The notes: generated from the sequence alone by a model not told the origin. A stretch of DNA of 64,000 nucleotides from Clostridium amylolyticum (GCF_900142075.1 NZ_FQZO01000002.1:310001-374000), one strand, 5' to 3'; numbered from the stretch's first letter, positions 33,011 to 42,635 are shown. Numbers and translations: made by a program.

Positions 33011-34539
33011 ATTAGTGGAACCCTTAACACTACCTTAGTACCTTTATTCAGAGCACTTTCCACCTGTATGCTGCCTTTATGTTTCATTATTATCCATTTT
33101 GCTATGGATAATCCTAGACCAGTGCCTCCAGTTTCCTTAGTTCTGGATTTATCCGCACGATAAAATCTGTTAAATATATTAGGTAAGTCCTTTTCATCAA
33201 TTCCTATACCTGTGTCTTTAATAGCTATTACCGCTTCTTTTCCTTCTTTAAAGGAATATAGTGTTATTACTCCACCAGCTGGGGTGTATTTTATACTATT
33301 ATCTACAAACACTCTAATAGCCTGCTTTAACAGCTTAGCATCGGCATATATTTTTATGGATTCATTGATGTTATTTCTAATTTCATGCTCAGTGTCAATG
33401 AGTCTTGTGTCCCTAACCACCTCATCTATAAGCTCATTAAGGTAAAATTCCTCCATGCTAATAGCCTGTGTGTTTTTATCTCCTCTGGCTAAGAATAGCA
33501 GTTTCTCCACTAAATCCTTCATATTTTCAGATTCTGATTTTATGGCTTCTATAGATTCATCTAGTACCTTCTCATCCTGCTTTCCCCATCGGTCTAACAT
33601 TTTAGCATATCCTTGAATAACAGCTATAGGAGTCCTTAATTCATGAGATGCATCGGAAACAAACTGATTTTGAATTTCATAAGCCCTTTGGATCCTATCT
33701 AACATATCATTAAAGGTTATGGCCAGGTCTTTGAGCTCATCTTGGGTTCCCCCAGTGCTAATCCTTGTATCCATGCGATTTATAGTAATATTTCTCACCG
33801 TATCTATCATTTCATTTACTGGACTTAATATTTTTCTACTTCTCTTGGCCGTCTTTCTTAAAGACAACAAAGCTAATATAACCTCAGCTATACTAAGGGC
33901 AAGTAAAATTCTTAATAAATTTCTTAATTCTTCATACAAAGGGAAAGCTAGTTTAACATTAATTTGTCCGTTGTTACTTGGCAAATTCTTTTCATATACA
34001 TAATTAAATCTAAAAATTTCACCGGTTATTGCATTGCTTTTTCCATTTATTAAGTTGGAAATTTGTTGATTTTCTAAAGATCTATTTTCATCAAAAGTAA
34101 CTAGTTTTTCAGGAATAGCCTCTGCTCCTTTATTCATATACTCTTCATTTTTTCTATACACAAGCTTTTGTGTTTCATCAAAAACCCTTATTTCAAACCC
34201 GCTCAACGAGCTTATGAGCTGGAGCTTTTCTTTTGGAACATTGCTTTCCATAATATATTCCTTTGATATCTCATTAAAGCTTTGAGACATTTTATCTTCC
34301 ATTCTTCTAAAGGTAAAATATCCGTAACATCCTAAAATAATTATATTTAATGTAGACATGATACTCATAATTCTTAAAACATACATTATATTAAGCTTAA
34401 GGATTATAGAAAGCCTTACTTTGGTTAAATGCTTTTTGTACTCTTCTCTTATAAGACTGAATAACTTTTTAATCATATCAGTTATTAGAGTCACATATTC
34501 ATTCTCTGGCTTATTAGGTTTAGATTTTTTATTATTCAT
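32995..34539 (-). CDS. Sensor histidine kinase (ArlS/YkoH-like)
   Basis: 514 residues. Membrane helices at about 51-76 and 208-227 enclose a sensor of about 130 residues. HAMP covers 228-288. His299 lies in SDASHELRTPIAVIQGYAKML, and the ATPase motifs are VFVDNSIKYTP, KDTGIGIDEKDLPNIFNRFYRADKSRTKETGGTGLGLSIA. The ATG overlaps the regulator stop by 8 bases. The unusually long cytoplasmic N-terminus (about 45 residues before helix 1) is basic. The final residues MVPGV-stop come from the palindromic repeat. Confidence 0.92.
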   Translation of the reverse strand: MNNKKSKPNKPENEYVTLITDMIKKLFSLIREEYKKHLTKVRLSIILKLNIMYVLRIMSIMSTLNIIILGCYGYFTFRRMEDKMSQSFNEISKEYIMESNVPKEKLQLISSLSGFEIRVFDETQKLVYRKNEEYMNKGAEAIPEKLVTFDENRSLENQQISNLINGKSNAITGEIFRFNYVYEKNLPSNNGQINVKLAFPLYEELRNLLRILLALSIAEVILALLSLRKTAKRSRKILSPVNEMIDTVRNITINRMDTRISTGGTQDELKDLAITFNDMLDRIQRAYEIQNQFVSDASHELRTPIAVIQGYAKMLDRWGKQDEKVLDESIEAIKSESENMKDLVEKLLFLARGDKNTQAISMEEFYLNELIDEVVRDTRLIDTEHEIRNNINESIKIYADAKLLKQAIRVFVDNSIKYTPAGGVITLYSFKEGKEAVIAIKDTGIGIDEKDLPNIFNRFYRADKSRTKETGGTGLGLSIAKWIIMKHKGSIQVESALNKGTKVVLRVPLMVPGV

Positions 34540-35212
34540 CTTTAATAACGTACCCTACTCCTCTTACAGTATGAATTATTTTAACATTATATTTATCATC
34601 TATTTTGCTCCTTAAATATCTTATGTACACATCCACCACATTGGTATCTCCCATATAATCATAGCCCCACACGGTTTCCAATATCTTTTCCCTGGTTAAT
34701 ACCCTGTTTTTATTTTCTAAAAGGTACTCTAAAAGATCAAATTCTTTTTTGGTTAGTTCTACATCATACCCCTGATAACTAACTAGGTGCATGTCTAAAT
34801 CTACCTTGAGGCTATTAAGCTGCAATACACTGGAAGGTTGTTTATTAACCATTTTTCTCTTTAAAGCTGCCCTTATTCTAGCTAAAAGCTCTTCAATTTC
34901 AAAAGGCTTAGTTACATAATCATTAGCGCCCATATCTAGTCCTGTAACCTTGTCCATGGTTTCATCCTTGGCAGTGAGCATTATAATAGGCACTTCAGAA
35001 AACTCTCTCACCCTTCTTAAAACTTCCATACCATTCATAGAAGGTAACATTATATCAAGAAGAATTAAATCATAATCACCATTTTTTATCATCATTAATC
35101 CTTCTCTTCCATCATAGGACTTATCTACCTTATACCCTTCATAGTTCAATTCTAATTCTAAAAACCTTGCAATTTTAACCTCATCTTCAATAATTAATAT
35201 ATTCTCTTTCAC
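34532..35212 (-). CDS. OmpR-family response regulator (ArlR-like)
   Basis: 226 residues. Receiver: IEDEVKIARFLELEL, Asp near residue 53 in LILLDIMLPSMNGMEV, Thr in MLTAKDE and Lys in VTKPFEIEE. Winged helix: ELTKKEFDLLEYLLENKNRVLTREKILETVWGYDYMGDTNVVDVYI, closing RGVGYVI. Start is GUG at 35212 after AGGGGGT. It is co-transcribed with the kinase. No ABC genes are adjacent, so its targets are unknown. Confidence 0.93.
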   Translation of the reverse strand: MKENILIIEDEVKIARFLELELNYEGYKVDKSYDGREGLMMIKNGDYDLILLDIMLPSMNGMEVLRRVREFSEVPIIMLTAKDETMDKVTGLDMGANDYVTKPFEIEELLARIRAALKRKMVNKQPSSVLQLNSLKVDLDMHLVSYQGYDVELTKKEFDLLEYLLENKNRVLTREKILETVWGYDYMGDTNVVDVYIRYLRSKIDDKYNVKIIHTVRGVGYVIKDE

Positions 35213-35383
35213 AGATAATACCCCCTACCTATGTATAGGTGAATGCTATACTAAAAAATTATTATATCCTTTTAAAATGATGCTATGTATCATTCCTATA
35301 ATTAGATTATAACCAAAATAACTATAAAAAGAAAAATTAATCCTCTATTATGAAATAATTCTTATTTTAATAACCTTGAGATA

Positions 35384-35432
35384 AAAAATACCTACCTGCA
35401 GCAAGATACATTGCTGTTTAGTAGGTATTTTT
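35384..35432. terminator. Terminator after the UBA-like protein gene
   Basis: AAAAATACCTAC (35384-35395) pairs with GTAGGTATTTTT (35421-35432), with an inner CAGCAA/TTGCTG pairing. A- and T-rich flanks allow both directions. It lies 30 bases after the minus-strand gene's stop. Confidence 0.8.
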
Positions 35433-35461
35433 ATCACTATTAAATTTGCCATGATTTAATT

Positions 35462-35944
35462 CTATTTAGCAATTTCTGATTTAATATTTTCTGCAGCTTG
35501 AGACATCTTATCCATGGCACTATTAGCCTTGGTATTTTCTACATCTTTTCCTTGAAAAGAGAACTTATGTCCGGTAAATAATGCTATAAGCATTAAAGGT
35601 ATTGAGATATAAGGTGCTATTACAACTACTAAAAAGAATATTGTAAGAGAAAGTCTTAAAATCACATTATCGTTTTTCTGAATTATTATATGATTACTGT
35701 TACCCTTTTTTATAACTCCCTTACACCAGTTAATAAATTTTCCTAAAGATTTAGAAAAACCATCTTCACAATGTTCTTCCTTAGATTGCTCACTACTAGA
35801 ATTTCTTTTTTCTTCGTGTTTTTTTTCTAAATAGATTATTGCTTCCAGCATATCTCCATTACATGCTTCCAAAGCTTCCTTTGCCTCTTCGTAACTTACA
35901 TCTAATCTTTTTCTTAATTCATCAATCTGTTCTATAGTTATCAT
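35462..35944 (-). CDS. UBA-like domain plus membrane region protein (DUF4342 type)
   Basis: 160 residues. The N-terminal 45 residues, ITIEQIDELRKRLDVSYEEAKEALEACNGDMLEAIIYLEKK, form a UBA/TS-N-like three-helix domain of the kind found in elongation factor Ts. A charged linker follows, then a basic amphipathic segment and one or two membrane helices (about 100-130). I recall this combination as DUF4342. GGAGG lies eight bases before ATG 35944. Function unknown. It is monocistronic. Confidence 0.75.
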   Translation of the reverse strand: MITIEQIDELRKRLDVSYEEAKEALEACNGDMLEAIIYLEKKHEEKRNSSSEQSKEEHCEDGFSKSLGKFINWCKGVIKKGNSNHIIIQKNDNVILRLSLTIFFLVVVIAPYISIPLMLIALFTGHKFSFQGKDVENTKANSAMDKMSQAAENIKSEIAK

Positions 35945-36034
35945 ACTATATCCCTCCAAAAATTTTTATTTATCTTATATCTTTATTATAGGTGGGGATT
36001 ATTATAGTAAAATTAGTAGAACATTAAAATTACA

Positions 36035-37453
36035 TTAGAAAGTCTTAGAAATAAATATTTTATTATTGTTTATATCTTTTATTTTAGTAATACTTTTAAT
36101 ATACCTTTTGAAAAAATCTATTTGACTGTCTTCCCATAATTTATAAGCTTTTGTGTTTTTATATTCCTGAGAAACCTGATCCTGGGTTCCTGAAAAGTAG
36201 CTTAAATTCAATTCTCCTACTAGCTCACACATCAATTTCTTTTCTTCTTCACTATATTTGTTATTGTTGTATAAAACATCATAGGCTTTAAAGTAACCAT
36301 TATTCTCAAAGGACTTCCTTGAAAACTCACTAAAATCATTAAGATTCTTATGGTTATTACCCGTTTCCTTTGCCCAAGCCTCTACATCTACTTTAGCAGT
36401 ACTATAATCATAACCATTACCAGAAGAGTATTTTATAACCCCATATTGCTGAGGATAAACACTAAGTGCACTAGTTACAATTTCATAAATATAATTTTTG
36501 TTATATTCCTGATGGGAATTATTGTCCACCTTATGATAATTTATATCTTGAATATGTATATGACCGCTGAATACTAAATTTAATCCATATTCTTCAAATA
36601 CTTTTATAGCTTCTTCACTGTTATTTATTGTATAGTTTTTATTGATTAAATCACTATGCTTAAGTAAGTTATGATGCATTACAGTAACAATCTCAGCATT
36701 GTTCTTTTTGGCCAGTTCACTGCATTTTTTTATCCATTGAAGTGTTTCATTGCTTATCCTCCCATCTGTTTGGGGAGATCCATTTTTTTCGTTATTCTTG
36801 TATTGATTTGTATCTATCATCAAAAGCCAAAGATTCTCAGAAGGAGCTGTTAAATAGCTTAAAGTGCTTTTATCTCTTGATATGGATTCACCGTATCCAA
36901 ATTTATTATAAATTTTACTGAATTCCTTATAATTTATAGTTTCTGCTTTATATTGTTCATTTCCTTGAAAAGATCTGGCCCAAGGATTAGATATATCATG
37001 ATTACCTGGGATAACATAAACCAAAGTACCTGATTCTTCTACTCGATTCAGTTTTTCTGCAAGTTCTAGGTGGCTCTTTTTTTCACCATTATTAGTTAAG
37101 TCCCCGCTAATAATTAATATATCAGGTTTTTTCTTATTAATATCATTTACAAAAGCATCCATTATCTCCTCAGTATAATCTGTCTGTTTACCATCTCCAA
37201 GACCCATAAAACTTTTAAACCCCTGTCCTTCATCTCTCAAAGATTTAGATAAATGATGTATGTCTGTAGCTGTAAAAATGGTCAGATATTTGCCTGATTT
37301 AAAATTAGTATTAATTTTTCTATCTTTGTATATAAAACTCCACTTTAATACATCACTTTTAACGACATTAGATCTATAAACCACTGCTAAAGTTAGTGCC
37401 GCCACTATAGTTAACATTAAAATTATACAAAAAAGTCTGCGATTTTTATTCAT
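36035..37453 (-). CDS. Membrane-anchored calcineurin-like metallophosphoesterase
   Basis: 472 residues. An N-terminal membrane helix (7-27) acts as signal anchor. The metallophosphoesterase motifs are in order: TATDIHHL (D-x-H), ILIISGDLTNNG (GDxxN), YVIPGNHDIS (GNHD), VTVMHHNLL and FSGHIHIQD (GHxH). A C-terminal helical region of about 110 residues follows. It probably hydrolyses phosphoesters outside the membrane; the substrate is unknown. It lies 27 bases after the RNA methyltransferase gene and may share its transcript. Confidence 0.88.
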   Translation of the reverse strand: MNKNRRLFCIILMLTIVAALTLAVVYRSNVVKSDVLKWSFIYKDRKINTNFKSGKYLTIFTATDIHHLSKSLRDEGQGFKSFMGLGDGKQTDYTEEIMDAFVNDINKKKPDILIISGDLTNNGEKKSHLELAEKLNRVEESGTLVYVIPGNHDISNPWARSFQGNEQYKAETINYKEFSKIYNKFGYGESISRDKSTLSYLTAPSENLWLLMIDTNQYKNNEKNGSPQTDGRISNETLQWIKKCSELAKKNNAEIVTVMHHNLLKHSDLINKNYTINNSEEAIKVFEEYGLNLVFSGHIHIQDINYHKVDNNSHQEYNKNYIYEIVTSALSVYPQQYGVIKYSSGNGYDYSTAKVDVEAWAKETGNNHKNLNDFSEFSRKSFENNGYFKAYDVLYNNNKYSEEEKKLMCELVGELNLSYFSGTQDQVSQEYKNTKAYKLWEDSQIDFFKRYIKSITKIKDINNNKIFISKTF

Positions 37454-37480
37454 TAAAATAAGCTACCTTTCTTGTAGCAT

Positions 37481-38359
37481 TTATTTGATACCTTTATTTT
37501 TTAAAGAAGCTTCATAAAGTATTATTGTAGAGGCCACTCCCACATTTAAGGAATCACAATCTCCCAGCATTGGGATGGAAACCCCTGTATAATCTGTATT
37601 GTACCAATTCTCAGATACACCATACTTTTCACTTCCCATGATTATGGCTACCCTGCCTTTATAGGGAAGTTCATAGTATTCCTTTTCAGCAGAGGTATCT
37701 GTAAGTATAATTTTATAGTTATTTTTCTTAAGCCATTTAATAGTTTCCTCATAATCCGACTCTACTATAGGAACCTTGAAACAAGCCCCCATACTGCTTC
37801 TTATAAGCTTTGGATGATTTAATCTAGTCTTCTTATTGTTTATTATTATGCAATCTATATCCGTAGCATCCGCTGACCTTATTATAGTCCCCACATTCCC
37901 TGGAATTTCAAGCCCGTCCAGTATCAGCACTACAGAATTATTTGTCACATATATATCATCCAAGGTTTTAGGTTTAAGATAACATACAGCTAATACCCCT
38001 TGAGAATTCTCCTTCTCACTTAAGGTATTAAAAACCCTTTCTGATACAATATAACTTTCCTCTGCCAATTGCACATAATCCCTTATAAGCTTTTGTGATT
38101 CTATGGAATGTATCTTTTCTAGGCATATCAAGAAATATTTTATGGGGATATTATACTTCATAGCTAAATCCAACGCCCATATTCCCTCTACTACTGCCAA
38201 TTTCTCCGGATTAGGTTTTGTATTTTTATTTAAGCTTATTATTCTATTTATCACTCCGCTCTTTTTTCCTAGAGCTTTAAACTTATTACCATACATAGTA
38301 AAAAATAATTCTTGTTTTTCTTCTAAATTAAAATCCTTTAATTCGTTAAACTCTCTCAT
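37481..38359 (-). CDS. TrmH/SpoU-family rRNA or tRNA 2'-O-methyltransferase
   Basis: 292 residues. The C-terminal SPOUT domain has the three SpoU motifs: LILDGLEIPGNVGTIIRSADA, RVAIIMGSEKYGVSENW and VSIPMLGDCDSLNVGVASTIILYE. The N-terminal substrate-binding region contains VVEGIWALDLAMKY. It methylates a ribose 2'-OH using S-adenosylmethionine, target not deducible. I start at ATG 38359, five bases after AGGAGA; the 8-residue longer form lacks support. Confidence 0.9.
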   Translation of the reverse strand: MREFNELKDFNLEEKQELFFTMYGNKFKALGKKSGVINRIISLNKNTKPNPEKLAVVEGIWALDLAMKYNIPIKYFLICLEKIHSIESQKLIRDYVQLAEESYIVSERVFNTLSEKENSQGVLAVCYLKPKTLDDIYVTNNSVVLILDGLEIPGNVGTIIRSADATDIDCIIINNKKTRLNHPKLIRSSMGACFKVPIVESDYEETIKWLKKNNYKIILTDTSAEKEYYELPYKGRVAIIMGSEKYGVSENWYNTDYTGVSIPMLGDCDSLNVGVASTIILYEASLKNKGIK

Positions 38360-38432
38360 AATACTCTCCTGTACAATACCCATAAATTACGAGATATAAT
38401 CAAAAGTGAAAGTACTTAATTCACTTATACTT

Positions 38433-38482
38433 GCCTTATCTCTTAACTCTTACTTCTTACTTCTTACTTCCTACTTCTTACT
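38433..38482 (+). repeat. TTACTTC-type low-complexity tract
   Basis: CTCTTACTTCTTACTTCTTAC-like run of about 50 bases, the same type as the array at 25929-26158. Confidence 0.7.
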
Positions 38483-38497
38483 TTCTCTCTATCAATG

Positions 38498-39190
38498 TTA
38501 AATCTTATTAATAAAATCTTGCCCTTCTTCAAGTATTCCTAAACTTTCAAACTTCTTAGTAAAATACTCTTTTAAGGATTGTTGAGTCTTATAATAATCA
38601 TCCATAGTATTTTTTCTTTCAAAATAGTCACGAATCAGCCTATTTTCCTCTGGTGTAATATAATACGATAGTTGCTCGTTAGACGTTTGAATGCTTTCTA
38701 AAGTGATAGGTGCTGTTTTTTCTTCTTCAGCTATTACCATGGTGGAAGCAACAAAGTCCCCAATGCGTTTATGATCTTTGTTTAGATAAATAAGAGCTAC
38801 CCCTATACCGTAGCTATCTATAAATATCTTAAACAAATTTCTTAAGGCAGAATGCTTAAAGGTTATAGGTTCACCATTATTTCGTATAGTCCTAAGCTTT
38901 AATATCTTTTTACCCGGAGTTCTACCGTTCATCTTAAGCTCAGCTACTAGAAAGTAACCATAGCTTATTAAAACAAAAACTATAAGAGATATGCCTATTA
39001 TCCAACCATAATTTTCTTCCCAAAAATGTGGAGCATAATATAATGAAATTAGAAGTCCAATAACCATAGCCAAGATTATTAGATCTTTAATCAATGTATC
39101 TATAACTGCAGCAGCCATTCTAGAACCCAGATCTGCAAGGGTATATTCGATTTCTATATTTTCCGGTGTAATAATTTTTATTTTTTTCAT
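38498..39190 (-). CDS. RDD family membrane protein
   Basis: 230 residues. It carries the RDD signature in LGSRMAAAVIDTLIKDLIIL, three membrane helices (about 30-50, 62-82, 125-145) and KMNGRTPGKKILKLRTI between them. The C-terminal part is cytoplasmic and charged. Start ATG 39190, nine bases after AGGAGA. It is divergent from the SpoIIM-like gene; the two are commonly neighbours of DUF58/MoxR clusters, as here. Function unknown. Confidence 0.88.
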   Translation of the reverse strand: MKKIKIITPENIEIEYTLADLGSRMAAAVIDTLIKDLIILAMVIGLLISLYYAPHFWEENYGWIIGISLIVFVLISYGYFLVAELKMNGRTPGKKILKLRTIRNNGEPITFKHSALRNLFKIFIDSYGIGVALIYLNKDHKRIGDFVASTMVIAEEEKTAPITLESIQTSNEQLSYYITPEENRLIRDYFERKNTMDDYYKTQQSLKEYFTKKFESLGILEEGQDFINKI

Positions 39191-39257
39191 AAATATCACT
39201 CTCCTAATGGTACAACATCCTAGATTTATTTGGTAAAATTAACATGAGGTGAAAATA

Positions 39258-40214
39258 TTGAAAGAAGAACAATTTATACAAAAAAATTCAAACATATGGC
39301 AAGAACTAGAGAACTTCTCTACCAAAATAAACAAAAAAGGCATAAAATCTTTTTCCTCCATGGAGATAAAGAGATTTTTACATGTATTTAGGCTTTCCAG
39401 CCATCACTTAGCCTATGCAAGAACCCATTATGCACAAAACAACGTCACCATATATCTAAATTCCTTGGTGGGAAAATGCCATAATGATGTTTATGCAGTG
39501 AAAAAATTTAATCCCAGAGAACTTTTAAAATATATTACTACAGGTTTTCCAAAGCTCCTTAAAGAAAATAAAACATACCTTATAAGCTCCTTTGCTCTTT
39601 TCATGTTAGGGATAATCATAAGTGCCATTATGGTTGCAGTATCCACAGATAATGCCTTGTTATTCCTGCCTCCTCAATTAGTAGAAGGAGTAAAACAAGG
39701 ACAAACTGGTGGCGGCGGTAATTGGAACTACCCTTTAATGTCTAGTATTATAATGGTAAATAATATCAAAGTATCCTTAAAAGCCTTTGCTTTAGGAATA
39801 ACTTTTGGCCTTGGCACTATGTATGTACTCTTTGTAAATGGTGCGCTTTTAGGTGCTCTCACCGCTATTATTTATAAGTACGGTAATCCCATAAACTATT
39901 GGTCCTTAATACTTCCCCACGGTGTTATAGAACTTACAGCTATCTTTATATCTGGAGCTGCAGGACTTATAATAGCAAGAAGCCTATTGGTACCAGGGGA
40001 GCTTACTAGAAAACATTCCCTTATAAAAGGCTCTAAAACTGCGGTGTCCCTAATGGGTGGAGTGGTAGTAATGCTTGTTATAGCAGGTATTATCGAAGGT
40101 TTCTTTACCCCTCTAAATATTAGTGAAGGATTTAAACTAGCTTTTGCTGCCTTAACTGCAGTGATATTAGCTATCTATTTTTACATTCCTTATAGAAGGG
40201 TTAAAGCCAAATAA
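39258..40214 (+). CDS. SpoIIM-like (DUF95) membrane protein
   Basis: 318 residues. An N-terminal cytoplasmic helical region of about 100 residues precedes five to six membrane helices with NNIKVSLKAFALGITFGLGTMYVLFVNGALLGAL and LPHGVIELTAIFISGAAGLIIARSLL, the SpoIIM-family core. I start at UUG 39258, six bases after GAGGTG; the GUG at 39249 overlaps that ribosome site. Sporulation SpoIIM proper is shorter, so this is the housekeeping branch that accompanies RDD and DUF58 genes. Confidence 0.88.
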   Translation: MKEEQFIQKNSNIWQELENFSTKINKKGIKSFSSMEIKRFLHVFRLSSHHLAYARTHYAQNNVTIYLNSLVGKCHNDVYAVKKFNPRELLKYITTGFPKLLKENKTYLISSFALFMLGIIISAIMVAVSTDNALLFLPPQLVEGVKQGQTGGGGNWNYPLMSSIIMVNNIKVSLKAFALGITFGLGTMYVLFVNGALLGALTAIIYKYGNPINYWSLILPHGVIELTAIFISGAAGLIIARSLLVPGELTRKHSLIKGSKTAVSLMGGVVVMLVIAGIIEGFFTPLNISEGFKLAFAALTAVILAIYFYIPYRRVKAK

Positions 40215-40234
40215 GATTATCTATAATTTAAATA

Positions 40235-40341
40235 AAACTTCTTCTCCAGCCCTAAAGCTTTTAAATATAAGAGAATGACGCTTTAGGGCTTAAGAAGAAG
40301 TAAGCGGCCATTCCAAATCTTAGATTTGGAATGTCTGCTTA
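40235..40341. repeat. Double-hairpin repeat, family 2, copy 2
   Basis: Same plan as 23622-23727: ACTTCTTCT/AGAAGAAGT with GCCCTAAAGC/GCTTTAGGGC, then AAGCGGCCATTCCAAAT with ATTTGGAATGTCTGCTT. Relative to copy 1, one A-T pair of the second stem has become G-C. It lies between convergent genes and its last TTA is the stop codon of the DUF58 gene. Confidence 0.8.
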
Positions 40342-41652
40342 GAAATATGTTCTGTTTTTAACTTGAATGTATCTGTTTACTACGGTGTATTCTAGTTTTT
40401 CCGCTGGGCATTCCACACATAGTATTCCTCTTCTATTAAGTAGATTGATGATCTTTTGTCTTTCATCAAGCAGTTCCATGGCTACACCTTTATTAAATAT
40501 TTCTTCTTTGTTACCCGCCTTTTGGTTACTTATGTTTTCAAGGCTTTCATTTTTGATAAGCACTATTACTACTATATTATTCTTAGATATTACGGGAAGC
40601 ACCTTAAGCATATTTTCTGCTTCTTCTAGGGTATCAAAATCTGTAAACAAAAATATCAAGCTTCTGTGCCTTTCTTTCCTTTTAAAGTAGTAAAAAGCAT
40701 CATCATAGTTGGAAGTTTCATTGGTATGATCTATATGATAAAGAGCTTCAAGTATTTTATTTCTGTGTTCTGGCCCCTTGCCGGGCATAATCATATTGTC
40801 TACCTGAGTGTTGAAAAGCAACAGTCCTGACTGGTCACCGTTTTGATTTACCACATCGGAAAGCACCAGGGCTGTATTAACTACCATATCCAGCTTCCTA
40901 TATCCTCTAAGGGTATAACTCATAGGTCTTCCGGTATCTATAAAAATGTGTACATGTTGATTCTTTTCAGGTTCATATTGATTTACAATAGGCTTGTTTC
41001 CTCTAGCTGTAGCTTTCCAGTTGATTTTTCTGTACTCGTCGCCGTGATTATACTCTCTAAGGCTTTCAAAAGAAGTGCCTCTGCCTATCATCCTTAAATT
41101 TCTCTGTCCTTGTTTAAAGGAACGGTTATTAGTTATGCTTAATCTATATTTCCTTAAATTCTTCATATTAGGATAAATTTTAAACTCTTTATTAAGATTA
41201 ACTTTAAAATGCCTCATGGCAAGCTTATATTTCCCTAAATATTTCACATGAAGCTTTCCAAAGGTAAAGGCTCCCCTTTTTGTGGGCATAACTTGATAAG
41301 TAAATATCTTCTTTTCATGAGGAGGTACTATCCCCTTCATTACATTATCTGTGAATTTAAAATGATGTTCAGGAGTTTCATCCTTTAATTCTATATAAAG
41401 CTCTCTTTGGCTTTTATTATATACTTCAAAAGAGATAGGCTCATTTTCATAAATAGATAAACTATCATGTCCATAACGGTTAATGATTATGTTATCTTTT
41501 TCATTAGAACTAGAGTAATCCACTAAAAGCAGTGTTATGCATATCCCATTATATATTATGAAAATTAAAATACTCATATTGAAGGTCATGGAAAGTATAA
41601 GAAGCAAAACTCCCGTTAGTAACATATATATATAACCTTTTGTAATACTCAA
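40339..41652 (-). CDS. DUF58 domain protein
   Basis: 437 residues. Two membrane helices at the N-terminus (about 8-42), a beta-rich extracytoplasmic or linker region, then the DUF58 core with GQRNLRMIGRGTSFESLREYNHGDEYRKINWKATAR followed by a von Willebrand A-like domain with IDTGRPMSY. Start UUG 41652 with weak GAGTG ahead. It is 17 bases downstream of the MoxR ATPase, its usual chaperone-like partner. The stop lies inside repeat family 2. Role: membrane-associated assembly function, not defined. Confidence 0.9.
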   Translation of the reverse strand: MSITKGYIYMLLTGVLLLILSMTFNMSILIFIIYNGICITLLLVDYSSSNEKDNIIINRYGHDSLSIYENEPISFEVYNKSQRELYIELKDETPEHHFKFTDNVMKGIVPPHEKKIFTYQVMPTKRGAFTFGKLHVKYLGKYKLAMRHFKVNLNKEFKIYPNMKNLRKYRLSITNNRSFKQGQRNLRMIGRGTSFESLREYNHGDEYRKINWKATARGNKPIVNQYEPEKNQHVHIFIDTGRPMSYTLRGYRKLDMVVNTALVLSDVVNQNGDQSGLLLFNTQVDNMIMPGKGPEHRNKILEALYHIDHTNETSNYDDAFYYFKRKERHRSLIFLFTDFDTLEEAENMLKVLPVISKNNIVVIVLIKNESLENISNQKAGNKEEIFNKGVAMELLDERQKIINLLNRRGILCVECPAEKLEYTVVNRYIQVKNRTYF

Positions 41653-41669
41653 CTATATCACTCTACTCT

Positions 41670-42635
41670 CTATCTAGGTACTTTTACTTTTGAAAGTATA
41701 TCCTGGAGCACCTGATCTGCCTTAACTCCTTCAAGCTCTAGCTCAGGTTTAAGTATTATCCTATGCCTTAAAACAGGTATAGCCATCTTTTTTATATCCT
41801 CAGGAATTACATAATCCCTTCCACTATATGCCGCTGCCCCTTTGGCACACTGAAGCAGAGCTATAGAACCTCTTGGGGAGCTTCCTATATCTATGGTGGG
41901 GTTGTTTCTAGTCTCTGCGATAATATTTACTATATAGTCCATTAATGCGTCTTCTATCTGTACCCTTTGAACTTCTTCTCTAGCTTTTAATATATCCTCA
42001 GCGCTAAATAAAGCTCTAACTCCAGCTTTATCTAAATCTATACTGGAAAAACCGTTGTTATGGCGTTTTAACACCTCTTTTTCCGCTTGCATTGAAGGAT
42101 AGTCTATAACTATTTTTATCAAAAATCTATCCACCAAAGCTTCAGGTAAAGGATATGTTCCTTCGTATTCTAAAGGGTTTTGAGTGGCAAAGACCATATA
42201 GGGGTTAGGTAGTTCTATCATTTCACCATCTATAGAAACCGTCTTTTCCGCCATAGCTTCTAGTAGTCCAGCTTGAGTTTTAGGGGGAGTACGATTTATT
42301 TCATCCGCTAATAAGAAGTTAGTAAACACTGGTCCTTTAGTAAGTTCAAACTCTCTAGTCTGCATATTAAATATCTTTGTACCAGTTACATCCGCCGGCA
42401 TAAGGTCGGGGGTAAACTGAATCCTCTTAAAATCTAAGGAAAGGGTTCTAGACAGCGCCTTTATCATTAAGGTCTTAGCTAAACCTGGAACTCCTTCTAT
42501 AAGTACATGTCCACCACTTATAAGGCTAATGATGCATTGCTCTATCATTTCATCCTGCTCTACTATAACCTTTCTAAGTTCTTCATTTACCTTTTCCACT
42601 ATATTTATTACTTTGTTGTTTTCCAGGTTTTCCAA
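41670..42635 (-). CDS. MoxR-type AAA+ ATPase
   Basis: 321 residues. Walker A GVPGLAKT (48-55), Walker B LLADEINRTPPKTQ, sensor 1 in FATQNPLEYEGTYPLPEALVDRF, and arginine-containing SSPRGSIALLQCAKG. MoxR ATPases act as chaperones for von Willebrand A-domain partners, here the DUF58 protein. Start is UUG at 42635 after AAGGAGAG, overlapping the DUF4350 gene by 28 bases. Confidence 0.93.
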   Translation of the reverse strand: MENLENNKVINIVEKVNEELRKVIVEQDEMIEQCIISLISGGHVLIEGVPGLAKTLMIKALSRTLSLDFKRIQFTPDLMPADVTGTKIFNMQTREFELTKGPVFTNFLLADEINRTPPKTQAGLLEAMAEKTVSIDGEMIELPNPYMVFATQNPLEYEGTYPLPEALVDRFLIKIVIDYPSMQAEKEVLKRHNNGFSSIDLDKAGVRALFSAEDILKAREEVQRVQIEDALMDYIVNIIAETRNNPTIDIGSSPRGSIALLQCAKGAAAYSGRDYVIPEDIKKMAIPVLRHRIILKPELELEGVKADQVLQDILSKVKVPR

